Shown here piece after piece: positions 50,056-61,373 of a DNA stretch of 64,000 bases. Position numbers and translations under genes: made by a program. Positions within the stretch are counted from its first letter, which is position 1, and every line of letters starts with the position of its first letter. Location: assembly GCA_963978905.1 (NCBI GenBank), contig OZ022260.1:41600259-41664258 (forward strand), written 5' to 3'. Under the pieces are notes generated by a model. The model was given only the letters and a program-made list of their open reading frames with translations, was not told the DNA's origin and searched no databases. Source of the DNA: Trichostrongylus colubriformis. Taxonomy: Eukaryota > Nematoda > Chromadorea > Rhabditida > Trichostrongylidae.

Positions 50056-50222
50056 CAGAATTTTCAACTCATACCGATAATATTTCAACATGTCAGTGAA
50101 TTAGTTAATGTAACTTCCTTTTTCCATAGGCTCCTTTCAATAAATAGCCGGCTCACTTCAAATGGAACGTCGCGATAGAAAATATTATTGTTCCGTTCCA
50201 TAAACGACCTCTAATCAATGAT
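50056..50222. repeat. Repeat unit, copy 2 of the pair with 47510-47683
   Basis: About 165 bp, same orientation as copy 1 and roughly 85 percent alike by eye. Small indels break the minus-strand frame that is open in copy 1. Confidence 0.55.
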
Positions 50223-50835
50223 TTGTTATTTTCACATTCTTTGTGCTCTCTCATATTTGCACTCTCAAGCTATACTCTTTACCTTCTATACCGTTGTGGA
50301 TACAAAATTTTAGGACTTGGTCAGCGTTTTCCCTTTTTTATTCAAAAGTTTTCCCAAGACATTTTCGCACTGCAAGGATATTGCAGCTAGAGACTAGAGC
50401 TTTTCCCGAACACATTTTGCTCTGTGACGCAAGATCAGCTCAATCGATTATCGATTAATTCAAATGTTTATGAAAACTAGGAGCAAGATTGGTGATAGAC
50501 CAGCCTTGATAGACAGAAGCTATACAGCAATGCTGACAGAAGCTGTACAGGGAATGCTAGAATGCTGAGTGGGTATAAATGCTTGCAAACTACATGGAAT
50601 ACGCCATGCATTCGAATCGGCTAGGAATTGTCGAGGTAGTTGATTGATATGTGGCCCAAAACTCGTGGAGACTAGCTCATTTTGCTGCTCTATTAATCAC
50701 GTGCTCGAAAAAACATACGCATTCCATCTGAATCACACTTCCGTTTTCTCCTTGAATAGTCAATGCCACCTTTGGTAAACCTATTCTATTCGTTCGTGTG
50801 TTCTGACCTGTGTCAAGATTTTCTGAAGAAAAATC

Positions 50836-50853
50836 ATTTTCCTTCCAGGACCA
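50836..50853 (+). promoter_or_regulatory. Candidate spliced-leader acceptor before small cysteine-rich gene
   Basis: CATTTTCCTTCCAG ends at 50848, five bases before the ATG at 50854. It is a strong nematode acceptor with no upstream coding exon, so trans-splicing is likely. Confidence 0.55.
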
Positions 50854-52617
50854 ATGCAATTACGACTTACACACATCGGTCTCATCGCCACATTTGCAGC
50901 CGTTGGTGAGTGTTTTTTGAAGGAACCCAATGCCAGTCCCCTTCGTCAATGCGTCATGGCCCGACGCCATCTGACTCATACACTATTGCGATCATACCCC
51001 GTAGTATTACTATCACATTGCTTCACAGTGCTCTTCCCCAGTGATTACCTGGGAACGCTCTCTGTCAAGAATCAACAAATCGATCGATTATTGATTTTCA
51101 GTGTACTACACAGATGCACAGGCGTTGAACGATCCAATCACACAGTATATCGAGGGTCGTCTGGGGAACAGGAGGATATTCTGGTGTCCAAGTGGTTATG
51201 GTAGGTCGATTTATAACTGAGATATTTGCTTGTTATGATGTTTGATGATTTCGTACTTAATTCAATATATGAAATTTACAATCTCACCACCTAAATGTTT
51301 TGTCAACGCAACCAGCTAGCGGTAGGTTACCATAAGCCAATAATTAACGGATTAGTATCCATGGACGCGGAGGGACAGCCCGCAAAGGGGTTCGAATACA
51401 GGATGGCAGTGTGATGAGAGGGGGGTTTTGAGGGTTTCTTGGGAGAATTCGATGGAATCACCATGATTGATTTATTGATTATTGTTTTCGTTCTCTTTGG
51501 TAACTTTACGCTATTTAGGAAACACTCTGAAAGCATAATCTATCGGCAATAATACAGTTATGCAAGCTTTGAATCTTTTTGAAAAGTATTTTCCTGCGTA
51601 CTTTTGTCGCGCCATGCACTTGGCTTCCATGCCAGATTGTTCAGGGGTTCAGCCCACGTTTTGCCACTCTCGTGTTGTTCACATGTGAAGCTTAACAGAA
51701 CGTAGGTTACTGGTTCCAAATATCCACAAAACCTGACCACTGCAAAAAACGAATCAACAAAGGAGAAGAAAATCGAAATCACTGACTGTAAAATTTCCCC
51801 ATTCCAGGATATTTGGCGTACTGCCCGCAGCCAACTGACTGGGACAACTACAATTGGTGTTGTACATGGCCATATATGGGATCATGGAAGCCGTCATGTT
51901 GTCCATTTGCCATTCCAACCGGTGCTGTTGTGGCGATTATAATTGCTGCAATCGTTTTGCTAGCAGGTAAGAAATTTACGAATTCGAAGGAAAATAGGGT
52001 AGCTTCAGACGACGAGAGCACTCACTTCCTATGCTTCTCTGCCTTTATGAAAGGGCGCACTGTCTCTGCACTTGTATGGATTATAACATTAACAGGTTGT
52101 CTTACTGACCTCTTCAATTCGATCTTAAATTCGCAAGCAATGTCGACCACTTTTCTGTTCTTTATCTCCACGTAGCTACCACACTTTCCCATGTAAATGA
52201 GGACTATGTAACTAGTTCACCAGGGTGCCGCCGCGGTCGGCGGCGTGCACATGTTTTTGTTGCCGTCACTGCCGGTGTCGGCGCCGGTGCGCAGAGTATG
52301 AACGCGGCCTAAACGACACGGTCGTCAACGTGTTAAACTGAGTCATCCATTATCCCTTGCCCATCTGCGCTCTCGCCGTCTAGGTAGAGATGCAGACTAG
52401 GAAGTTGGAATGGTATCTAACCTCATGGGTTAAATACTGGTATTTATATGATTCTCACAAAATGAAATCAATTTAAAATTATTCGGATTTTCTAAGCATA
52501 GAAGAAACTCTCTTTTGGACTAAACAACATCTATTTTCAGTATTGATCGCTCTATCATGTTGGTGCTGTTACTGTTGTCCGTTGTATAAGCAACTGTACG
52601 AGTATGAAGAAGATTAG
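50854..52617 (+). CDS. Small cysteine-rich single-pass membrane protein
   Basis: Four exons in phase (50854-50905, 51102-51200, 51808-51966, 52541-52617) give 128 aa. Residues 1 to about 24 look like a signal peptide (LTHIGLIATFAAVVYY, then DAQA). The short ectodomain has six cysteines (46, 56, 68, 69, 81, 82) with many Trp and Tyr, arranged C-x9-C-x11-CC-x11-CC. A transmembrane helix follows at about 89-108 (AVVAIIIAAIVLLAVLIAL). The cytoplasmic tail begins CWCCYCC, a likely palmitoylation cluster, and ends in acidic YEYEED. The layout recalls small Cys-rich/transmembrane proteins common in nematodes, but I do not recognise a named family. The protein probably sits in the plasma or a secretory membrane with a type I topology. 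Confidence 0.82.
52218..52312. repeat. One-ended fragment, CCGCGTTCATACTTTG family
   Basis: The right end GCAGAGTATGAACGCGGCC is clear. The left half has only GC-rich GCCGCGGTCGGCGGCG without a matching end. It lies in the last intron of the small membrane protein gene and is probably truncated. Confidence 0.6.
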
Positions 52618-53039
52618 ATAACTCGACATGACATCGTTTACAGTCCATTCCCAGTGACTGATCGATTGTGCAATTGGTGGACCCCTTATGCTAGCGGTCG
52701 CGCGGCCTATATATCGAGCTTTCCCATTTTCTCATATCCTTCAATATATCTACCCCATGTGCCACCATAGCAGCGACAACGTGTATAAGCGTTCTACAAA
52801 TTGGCCACTCGACTCGATCAAGCAGAATGGATAAATGGATCTACAGTACCTCCCCTATATCTTTCTCATCACTTGACCCCATGACCCGCCATTCCTTTCC
52901 ATTTGTAATTTTCAATTTTTGAAAAGCTTTCTGACTACCACGTTCACTTGCATCTCCGTCTCATCGCCATACAATCCCATGCTAAAAAAAACCTATAATC
53001 CCAGTTGAATGACATGAAGACGCGCAGGCTCGAAGATAC

Positions 53040-53398
53040 TGAGGTTGCTTCTATACTTTGCGGTGTTGCCAGCAACAGCTGTCGCGATGCGCTGTAATTA
53101 TTACTTAAGTGTGCTACCGTCGGGGAGAGGGTGGGCATTTATTGTCGCGCTGTGGTCCTTCACTCGACACCGTTCTGCAGTCGTCAGTTACTAAGTATAT
53201 TCAAGGGTACATTTTTGCCTAAGTCTCATTTTAAAGTAGGAGGGGCTTCTCCCTAAACTAAGGCTCAGGCTAAGACCTAGGCAAAAATAGCGTCGGACAC
53301 GAAGCTTAGTGTAGTGACCCTCCCCCAACTACATTGGCAGCTAGGGCGCGATGTAACAGCTGTCGCGGACAGCGCCGCAGAGTATGAAAGCAACTTGG
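53040..53398. repeat. Diverged member of the TTCATACTTTGC end family, about 359 bp
   Basis: GAGGTTGCTTCTATACTTTG with AACAGCTGTCGCGATG on the left is mirrored by AACAGCTGTCGCGG and GCAGAGTATGAAAGCAACTT on the right. Nested inside is a smaller inverted repeat with TTTTTGCCTAAG...CTAGGCAAAAA arms (about 53211-53289), recalling the TTAGGC-like core of 3676-3908. Confidence 0.7.
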
Positions 53399-54621
53399 GC
53401 AGATTCATGTGGCAAGACAGTAAGCACACTAAAAAACATCGCACAATGCCACGATAACCCCCAGTTACTGTCCCTTCCACATTCTCTGCTCTCTAGCTTG
53501 CTCGGCTTCATTTGTAACCACTAAAAAGAAGAAATTCCGTCAATTTCGGTACCACTTGTATGTACGATCTGAATCAGTTATTTTATAAATCGATGTGTAT
53601 GCTCAGAGACAATGTGCTTTTCTCATTCATGATTGTATGACAATCAATTGCTGAAACCCGCAGTGCGTTCGGACTTAACAACTACTACTTCCACTACAGC
53701 ATTTTCACTCCAAATATGTTGTGATCTAGTTCGCCAGAACCTTGTGATACTTTTGTTGATGTTGATTATGCTTTAATAACCAAATTATATGTGCAATGTA
53801 AGATTATCTTCATGAATAAAAAGTGTCGTAAATAACTGCTTCTGTGATGAATTGCAATACGTTTCCCCACAAAGGATTAATACAGTAGGAAGAAAAACGT
53901 TATGGGAAGCGCCGTGCATATTCCATTTCGAATCGTGACGCAATTGTATGCACATTCGGATCACGAAATAGCCCTAAGAAGGTGGGCCACAATATGGCCA
54001 GGTCGGATCAGGATCCCAAGTCGCAAGACGGACGATAAAAAACATGGAATTGTAGGCAGCATGATCAATGCATCGCCTACGAACAGAAAATAATCAGGAT
54101 AATTCAGACATGACAACGCACTCCGCAATTAAGCCAAAGCGTCCCGTGCCCTGCACGACAGCCGCGCATCACAGATCCACGTGGCTCTAATCGATACACC
54201 AACGATTAGCCGCGCACATTCGCGAAAGGATTCGACAGGAAAAGGGGTCTACGCGTGCCATTGCGGCACCAGACAGCTCCCCCACATTCGTCATCAACCG
54301 ACAAAATTACTTCACATTGAAATATTGGAAATAGCATAGGCACTTTCAGCACACGCCTCGGTAGTGATGAGATAGTGTACGGCTAAGAAAGTGGTGCGTT
54401 TCAGCTGTAAAGTTGAGACTAGAAAGACAAGGAATAGTAGTTCAATCGGAGATTTCAACAAAACTTATTGTCTGTTTTATCCCAGCCTGCAGATGTTTGA
54501 ACTCAGAACAGCACGAACCCAGAACATAGCATCAACGAGTATGCGAGTCTAATTTTTATCAAATAAATATACAAAGTAAACAGTGAACACCAAAAACAAT
54601 TGAGTGCTCAATGAGATCAGT
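53399..54621. other. Intergenic space between convergent genes
   Basis: Separates the plus-strand small membrane protein gene from the 3' end of the minus-strand DNAJC8 homologue. An R1 fragment is at 53900-53970. No exon recognised. Confidence 0.5.
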
Positions 54622-56165
54622 TCATTTTTGTAACTTTGGCTTCGGTGGGCGAAATGCGGCGCCTCGCATTGTCTTTCCACCTTCTTCACGCTTCGCTTTT
54701 TTTGCTTGGAAATTACGCCAGCTGCCTGACCGCTCGTCACGAGATTCCTGTATTAAATAATCTCTTCAAAAGTTTTTGTTTGGTCACAAAAAGCTGAAGT
54801 AAACAATCTTTCGCACCTCGTAGTTCTTAGCGAATTCTTCGGCCAACTTTCTTTTCTCCGCTGCTTGCTGAACTGTTTCAGCCGCTCGCCGTCTGAAACG
54901 TACCGCAATTTTTCATTATCTAGTGAATGAAAAACGGATGAAGGATAACATAACAGTTAACGATTGATACGAATCGGACAGAAAGCATATCGATGCGATG
55001 CGCAAACGACATTCTACTCTCTACCTCGCATTATTTGATTTGACTATATGTACTTTATGAAAAACCTACTTCTCCTCATTTGCTCTCTCTTCGAGCATTT
55101 TCCTCTTCTTTTCACGATCGGCAAAAACTTTCGTCACATTTATCCACAACTGTTTCTTGTACACCTCAGGATCATCCTCCTCAATTTCGCTATTACCAGT
55201 TTCCTTTTTAGCCTTCCGTCGCTTCTCTGACATCTAAAGATATAAAAACAGAAGTACGAAAGAAATAATAGAATTAGATGAAAAGTCTGCTACAGCATCC
55301 CTGCGCTTGTGACGAAGGTTGAAGCGTCATATCGCATGCATACTCTGCCTTACTACAAACTTTGAAAGGTAGCTATGTTAAAGCTGAGTCCATTTCCAAA
55401 CGTCAACTGGCCGATAATTATAAATACCTCATGTCATGTGAAAGCAAAGTAGATGCCAAAACAACGTACCACAATAGCTAAACGTGCTCGAGCCTCAGTG
55501 TAGCAGTCCTTACAACGATTCAGTTCAAGCGGGTTCTCAATTTGCTTCATGGCCTTCTTTATAACTAGAACAGCTCTTTAGTGATAACAGCAATCACATT
55601 CTCAGATCCAGTCAAAAACTGGCAAAAGTAAAATTCACTAACTATCGAATGCCTGATCAGCCCTGTCCCGATCGTCAGGATTTTTATCAGGGTGAATAAG
55701 TAGAGACAATTTCTTGAACTTCTTTTTCGCTGTTTCTATGTCAGTGTCTGGCTCAATTTGTAGCACCTATAACAAGTGATTGAAGAAAGCCATTGAAACT
55801 CCAATATAAACAGTGATAATACCTCGAAAGGATTCAAATTTAAATACGTAGAACCTGGTCTAAGTAACCGGTCCAGCTGCTGTTGTGATGTAAGAGTCGC
55901 ATCCTCCTTTTCTGTAGCTTTGATCTGCAATATTTCCCTTAATTAAAAGACTCTAAAAGGACCAACCGAATTTTCAGCAATGACCACTACTGGCCTAAAC
56001 AACTGAACTAGGGGTTAATGTATGACAAAACTGAAATTTTGATGGACCAAGCAAGACACGCCCAAAAATCCAAATCCCCCGTGAAAAGCTTTGAAAAAAT
56101 GTAACGATAAAAATGGAATAAGCTTTGGAACTCACATCATTGTAGAATTGCTCGAAATTGCTCAT
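54622..56165 (-). CDS. DNAJC8: DNAJC8 homologue (J-domain protein, splicing-associated)
   Basis: Seven exons in phase on minus (56165-56136, 55924-55823, 55766-55643, 55564-55470, 55233-55070, 54892-54817, 54747-54622) give 238 aa; human DNAJC8 is about 253. It opens MSNFEQFYND. A central J domain (about 41-105) contains LNPFEVLQI, KKFKKLSLLIHPDKNPDD with the HPD at 69-71, and RADQAFD. A charged helical region follows (EEDDPEVYKKQ, REKKRKMLEE), then the family's end ESRDERSGSWRNFQ and FRPPKPKLQK. Family knowledge: DNAJC8/SPF31 is a nuclear J protein associated with the spliceosome and thought to recruit HSP70. The start is fixed by an acceptor three bases upstream. Confidence 0.93.
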
Positions 56166-56182
56166 ACTCTGGAACACACAAA
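56166..56182 (-). promoter_or_regulatory. Candidate spliced-leader acceptor before DNAJC8 homologue
   Basis: On minus, TTTTGTGTGTTCCAG is followed by AGT and then the ATG. This is a good acceptor with a three-base leader and no preceding coding exon. It supports trans-splicing, perhaps SL2-type if the gene is the downstream member of an operon with the CABLES homologue. Confidence 0.55.
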
Positions 56183-56829
56183 ATAGTCCAGGCAGTGAAA
56201 ATATTGGAAAATGAGATAAAACTGGAGACTTTAGCCATGTACATATCTATTGAGTAAAAATGCAATAATAAAAAAAATTTATGGCACAGAAAGAACAACA
56301 ACCGTCAATCAAAACACATGCTGATGAGAAACAGCACACAAAAAGCGATATCACACTGTACTTAAAGAATTTAAAATTGTAAACCTGATTGTAGAAAAAA
56401 GGGTCATAATTTCTCCCTCCCACTGTATGGTCTATGACGTCCGAGCTATTTTGTTGTTCGTCGCTTGAGCCCTACTTCAATATTTTCTACTGGAGAAAAT
56501 GTTAGAAAGAGCATAGACTTTAGCAAATTAGATAATCCAAGGAAAGATAACAGATAACCAGGAATAAACAACCTGATCAACGTGAATGAAGTTCCACTGA
56601 AAGTTACGCTAGAAGAATTCTTATAACAAAAAAGCAATACCTAAACATGAACGACTATCAAGGTCCTAATAATGCAGTAAACATAACAATAATTGCCTAA
56701 AAAGGAACATCGATCATTCATCCCCATAAGAAATGACTAGAACGTACAAGGCAAATGGCATAAGAAATGACTAGAACATACACGGTAAATGGTTAGCCAA
56801 TTATGGCATAACCAGGTAAGTGTACATGA
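56183..56829. other. Spacer between CABLES and DNAJC8 homologues
   Basis: About 650 bp of AT-rich sequence separating the CABLES stop from the DNAJC8 acceptor on the same strand. No exon recognised. If the genes are co-transcribed, the polyadenylation and SL2 signals should lie here. Confidence 0.4.
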
Positions 56830-59800
56830 TTAAAATACTTCAAACATAAGCTTCCGTACATGAGGCTCAACATGATGGGCTGGAGGAAACAAATCAAACT
56901 GTAGAGCTGAACACAAAGGCAACTCGAACGAAAGTATTTCACGCCGTGATATGCGCAACTTCTCCTCAGCACACTAGAAGTTACTCTATCATAATTAAAA
57001 ATAAAAAGCAAGACAACCGAGTCTAGAAATACCACTATACCTCCAAAACCTTCACGATATCAGGTTTTTTGTAATCATTTAACTTCACCGCCACCAGTAA
57101 AGCGGCACCAGCCACAATCTTCCTATTGTTCTTTGATATCAGCCCCTAAAAATTGGTTCGTCGTCTCAGAAACTGAAGGTTCAAAGCCTAATAAGCATTG
57201 CACATGGTAGAAAGGCTGACAGAAAGTTACCTTAACAACTATCCTTTCGAAATAGACAAATGCTTGCGCCACTGTATACTCATCTACTTCACATTCGTTA
57301 GCGCTTTGCCAGATATCTCGCTTGATACTAAATCGTGCAGAAAAGATGGAAATGTATTTTCAGAAAAGTGCAGTACTTGAAAAGGTTACCTTCGAAGCTT
57401 GCTGTAGGTTAAATGAACGTGTGGAAATTTCTCCGCAAAGGTTTCGTTGAGTGTGGCCTTGTTTACTTGAGGCGGTGCGAATTTCTTCGTCACACCCTTA
57501 GAAAAATGTGATGATTGATTGAAGGAGTTCAAATGAAAGCAGAATGGTAGCTTACGATAAAACCATTGCAGCGAATTACTGTTTGAGTAGCCGACAAAAT
57601 GTCATCTATCATCGCAGGATCGTAGTCGTTTCGTTGCGTGATTTCGGAATCGAGCTCATATGAGTTCTCCTCAATGATGAGATCCCCGCCTGAAAAATAA
57701 TGAAGGTAGTAACAAGGTGATTAGAATCTACACTACTGCTCTTATTGTGTTTCAGGGTCCTCACAGAGCAATTGCTAGTGAGTCAGCCCATCTCCCCTCG
57801 CTCTGTACGCATACACCCTCACTTATGACTGCACAACTAGAGCTTTCCTCGTTAGTACAGCAATGTATGTAGGCTGTTTTCAAAGGTGAAACAGCAGCGG
57901 GTTCTGAGAGCAAAATAAACGGTTCTCTTTGTTCGTCCAACCGTCTGGGGACGAATGTGATTATGAAACAGTGACTACAAAAGGGAAGGCTTGAAACTGA
58001 AGAAAACGCGAAAACAAAAAAAACGTAAAATGTATCAAGACGCATTTGAAACCCACGTGATCCAGTGCTCAGTTTTGCGGACACAGATGCCACTGATGCC
58101 GGATTCAATGTCATATCCTGTTGTCCACTTTTCTATAAATACAAGAAGGTTAATCAAGGAATTAAGCAGCATTGTACTTTTAGAAGCCACACCGCTGAAT
58201 GAGCAAAGCGAATGAGCGCAGCTCTCGTAGTAAAAGAAGTAATAACAGACCCTTCGCTCTTCTTTGCTCGGACTTTTCCATGCCACTCCACCGGCAGACA
58301 AACTTGAACGACGCAATTTCCACCCAAGCTGCTCGAAGTGAACACACTGAAACAACGGGCAGGACATAAGTATAACTCCCGTGAGACCATTGAAAAAGTC
58401 AACGATGCAACCGAAATCACGACCTCAGCATCTTTGAAGTCGAATGGACGAAGCTCCTCCACTGATGCCCCTGTTGTGTTTAATCGTTCCGAACTGTAAA
58501 AGTCAACTTATCGCAAACATCAGCGTAAATCCAAAAAGCTGTGTACAATAGAAACCAAACGTTCAAAGAATCAAGAATTAAGGACCAGTCCCAGTGGCAA
58601 AAGTGAAAGTGCTACTCCTGGAAAGCATACAGATCTACAATCTACTACCTTCCGATCGAGGATCGTGAATGACGTAGACGAGATCGAGCTCGTGCAGAGG
58701 ATTGAAAAGGAAAGTGCGAAACAACAATAAGTGGAGCACCAGACGCACATAGAAAGGATCTGCAAACACAAACGTTCATATGAACAACTTCAACAGTCGT
58801 TAATGAGTTGGTGTCACCTCGAACACTGGGCACACTCCATTCTCAATGATGAAAAAAAAGAAAGTGCAAAAGAAAGTCAGTCATGCTGACAGAAAGCACA
58901 GTAAGGCACCAGATGTGAGAGAAACACTAGTTGACCTGGTCACAATACGGCGTGACTAGATCAACTGAGGGTAGCGTTGAAACTGTGAAGTGTGCGACTG
59001 TGGGATTCTGAAAACTGTGAGACTGATGAAGGCAATGCTGCTGTGATACCTTTCACCCTTAGCAAGTGACGTTCTCAGACGTCGAAGAAACGTGAACTGC
59101 GTAACAGAGGCTGGTGAAACAGGTCGATCATCCATAGAAGCTCCTATAACAAGAGCAGTAAGCACTTAAATACTGTTCAAGACGAGTTTAAGTTGTTTGA
59201 ACGAATGATAATCAGAATAGCAGCCAGCAGAGGTCATATGAATTGTGGACTGAATAGAACCGCTCCTCGAATGATTACATTTTGCCCATTTTTAATGAAA
59301 TCCAGCAAAAAAGGAAAAGGAAGATCGTCTTAAATACCATCCTGGGTTGAATCTTCGGTCGCACTAAAGCTATACCAAGGCTACAGCTGCAATTTTTTTT
59401 GCTGCGCACATATTCCAAGAGCATCTCGGGTCATGGAACTTTTAATCGACACTTTATCATATCAACATTCTCACATCAACAATAAAGAATAGAACCCACT
59501 TTCCGACGTTTCAGACTTCCTTTGTATACCACTTAATGATCCTAGAGTTATCTTTTCTTCCGTAGTGTATCCTCGTTTCGCGATCACATCATCAGCACTA
59601 ACCAATCTGACAAATCGTTTAAGCGCAGAAAGCCTGAACAATAATAAGGATACAGTAAGAACTATACAACACTAAAAACCACCTAAAACTCACTTCTTCA
59701 AAGGTTTACTTTTGCGAGTTGAAGTGGCGGAAAAGAATGAACTAGTAGGACTACCACTTCTCCCAGCCACACTTGTGCATAACTGAAAAAAAAAACTTTC

Positions 59801-60986
59801 AAGAACTCTCAGAAGAAAGCTCTGAAGCTAACAGAAGCTAAATAAGAGATTTCAAAGATACTATATGATTATCATAGCCGAAGAACGTGGTTATGTCAAT
59901 CAAAGATCAATCGAAGACAGCCATCCAAAAGATTCACATCCGTGACAGAGTAGATCACATGTTCTGGAGATGGGGATTTGAGGTGACTCAAAAGCGTGCT
60001 CTGATATAATGACTCCACTAAACTACGAAAGCCTACGAAAGCTGAATCAAGGTTCAGCGCTCGACAAAGCAACACTCATTTGTTTCGCTCTGAATTTCTG
60101 ATGAAATGAAAATTAATGAAAAGTGAAAATGGTCAGTTGAGGGAGGCTCCAAAAAATAGCCATTACGTGCATGAAATTGGATGTCACCTTATCTATTAAT
60201 TTGAGACGTTTTTTTTCCCGAGGTTACTTTATTGAGACATACATAGTTATCTAGGCGAAACAAAAATAAAAACGCACAGTTCCCGCTTCAAGTAATGGCA
60301 GTTCATCTTCATCAACACACTCGATTGATACTGATGCGTCGTCCTCCGCTAAGGGCGCTCTAACAGTGAGATCCTTGAAGCATAAAATTCATTCAAATCG
60401 AATTACTGTTTACTACTCCAGCCACTTGAATCTAGGACATAGACAATAATGAAGCAGTTCGGAAGGAGTGATAGGAGGGCAGCTTACAGGTGTTCCTGAT
60501 CGCTATCGTGAAACCTTTTTTGAGAGCTCCGTATAAGAACACCGTCAGAGGACTCTGAGGATTATATGAAGAAATCGCTGCCAACGATAGAATTGGATTC
60601 TACCTTAGCCGTGGATGAGTGAAAGCAGCAATTTCATCCCTTGCTTCATGGCATTTCTGAGCAGCTTCTCTACACTTAAATGGAGTAAAACTAGGTTCAT
60701 GAGCGTGAGAAGACCAGAATGTCACATAATCGTTGCGGTCTCGTAATACACTCTTATACGGCTCGTAATACACTACTTCTCCTTTGTCGTGCATGAATTG
60801 AGGAAACGTATTCTCACTATCGTTATGCCGCTGTGTTTAACAAATAATACCAAAACCAACCGATGGTTCACCTTGGCGACGATTGAACATTCGCAATTTT
60901 GTATCCTCATGACTACCGTCTAGAGAAATATTTGAGAGAAAATTATGAGCGACCAGAAGATGATAGTCGCCCACACCATACTTCAT
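56830..60986 (-). CDS. CABLES: CABLES homologue (CDK5 and ABL1 enzyme substrate, cyclin-like C-terminus)
   Basis: Firm exons on minus: 57944-57823, 57689-57556, 57496-57390, 57327-57231, 57145-57041, 56973-56830. They join in phase into the conserved C-terminal cyclin-like region: GDLIIEENSYELDSEI, RNDYDPAMIDDILSATQT, AQAFVYFERIVVKGLISK, NNRKIVAGAALLVAVKL, RREILSFELPL. Well-supported upstream exons are 60830-60604, 60373-60278, 59782-59694, 59633-59530 and 59143-59050. The most 5' piece, from an ATG at 60986, contains HNFLSNISLDG, matching a conserved N-terminal CABLES motif. Joins between 58.1 and 59.0 kb and between 60.37 and 60.60 kb are not fully resolved. Family knowledge: CABLES proteins link CDK2, CDK3 and CDK5 to ABL and WEE1-type tyrosine kinases and restrain proliferation. 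They carry a cyclin box without being classical cyclins. Confidence 0.88.
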
Positions 60987-61373
60987 CTTAACCCGATGTC
61001 CATGGAATCTCAAAATCCAGATTACTGAGTCAGAAAAAAAAATCATGCTTAAGAACGTATTCTAGAAGTGAATATAGGTTACACATTCGGTACATAGAAG
61101 ACCCACCACTAACTTTTATTAACTGGAATGACAGGTAAGCGTGAACAAGAACTTCAACTAAATGAACTTTAATACTTTGAGGACCATATAAACATTACGA
61201 AAAGTTTTCAACAGCGACAATGCTAGGTTCTCAGAATACAAGACCTATAGGGGACACACCAAAATACACTTGAACTTCTGAACAAACAACAAAATAACTA
61301 AGATTTACCACAATTGGGTGCCAAACAGAAGTAATAGTAAGAATTACGGATGATCATGGTGAATGACAATTCC
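60987..61373. other. Spacer between SR-type gene and CABLES homologue
   Basis: About 390 bp on the same strand as both neighbours. A GGGTTAAG acceptor-like site abuts the proposed CABLES ATG on minus. Nothing else recognised. Confidence 0.35.
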
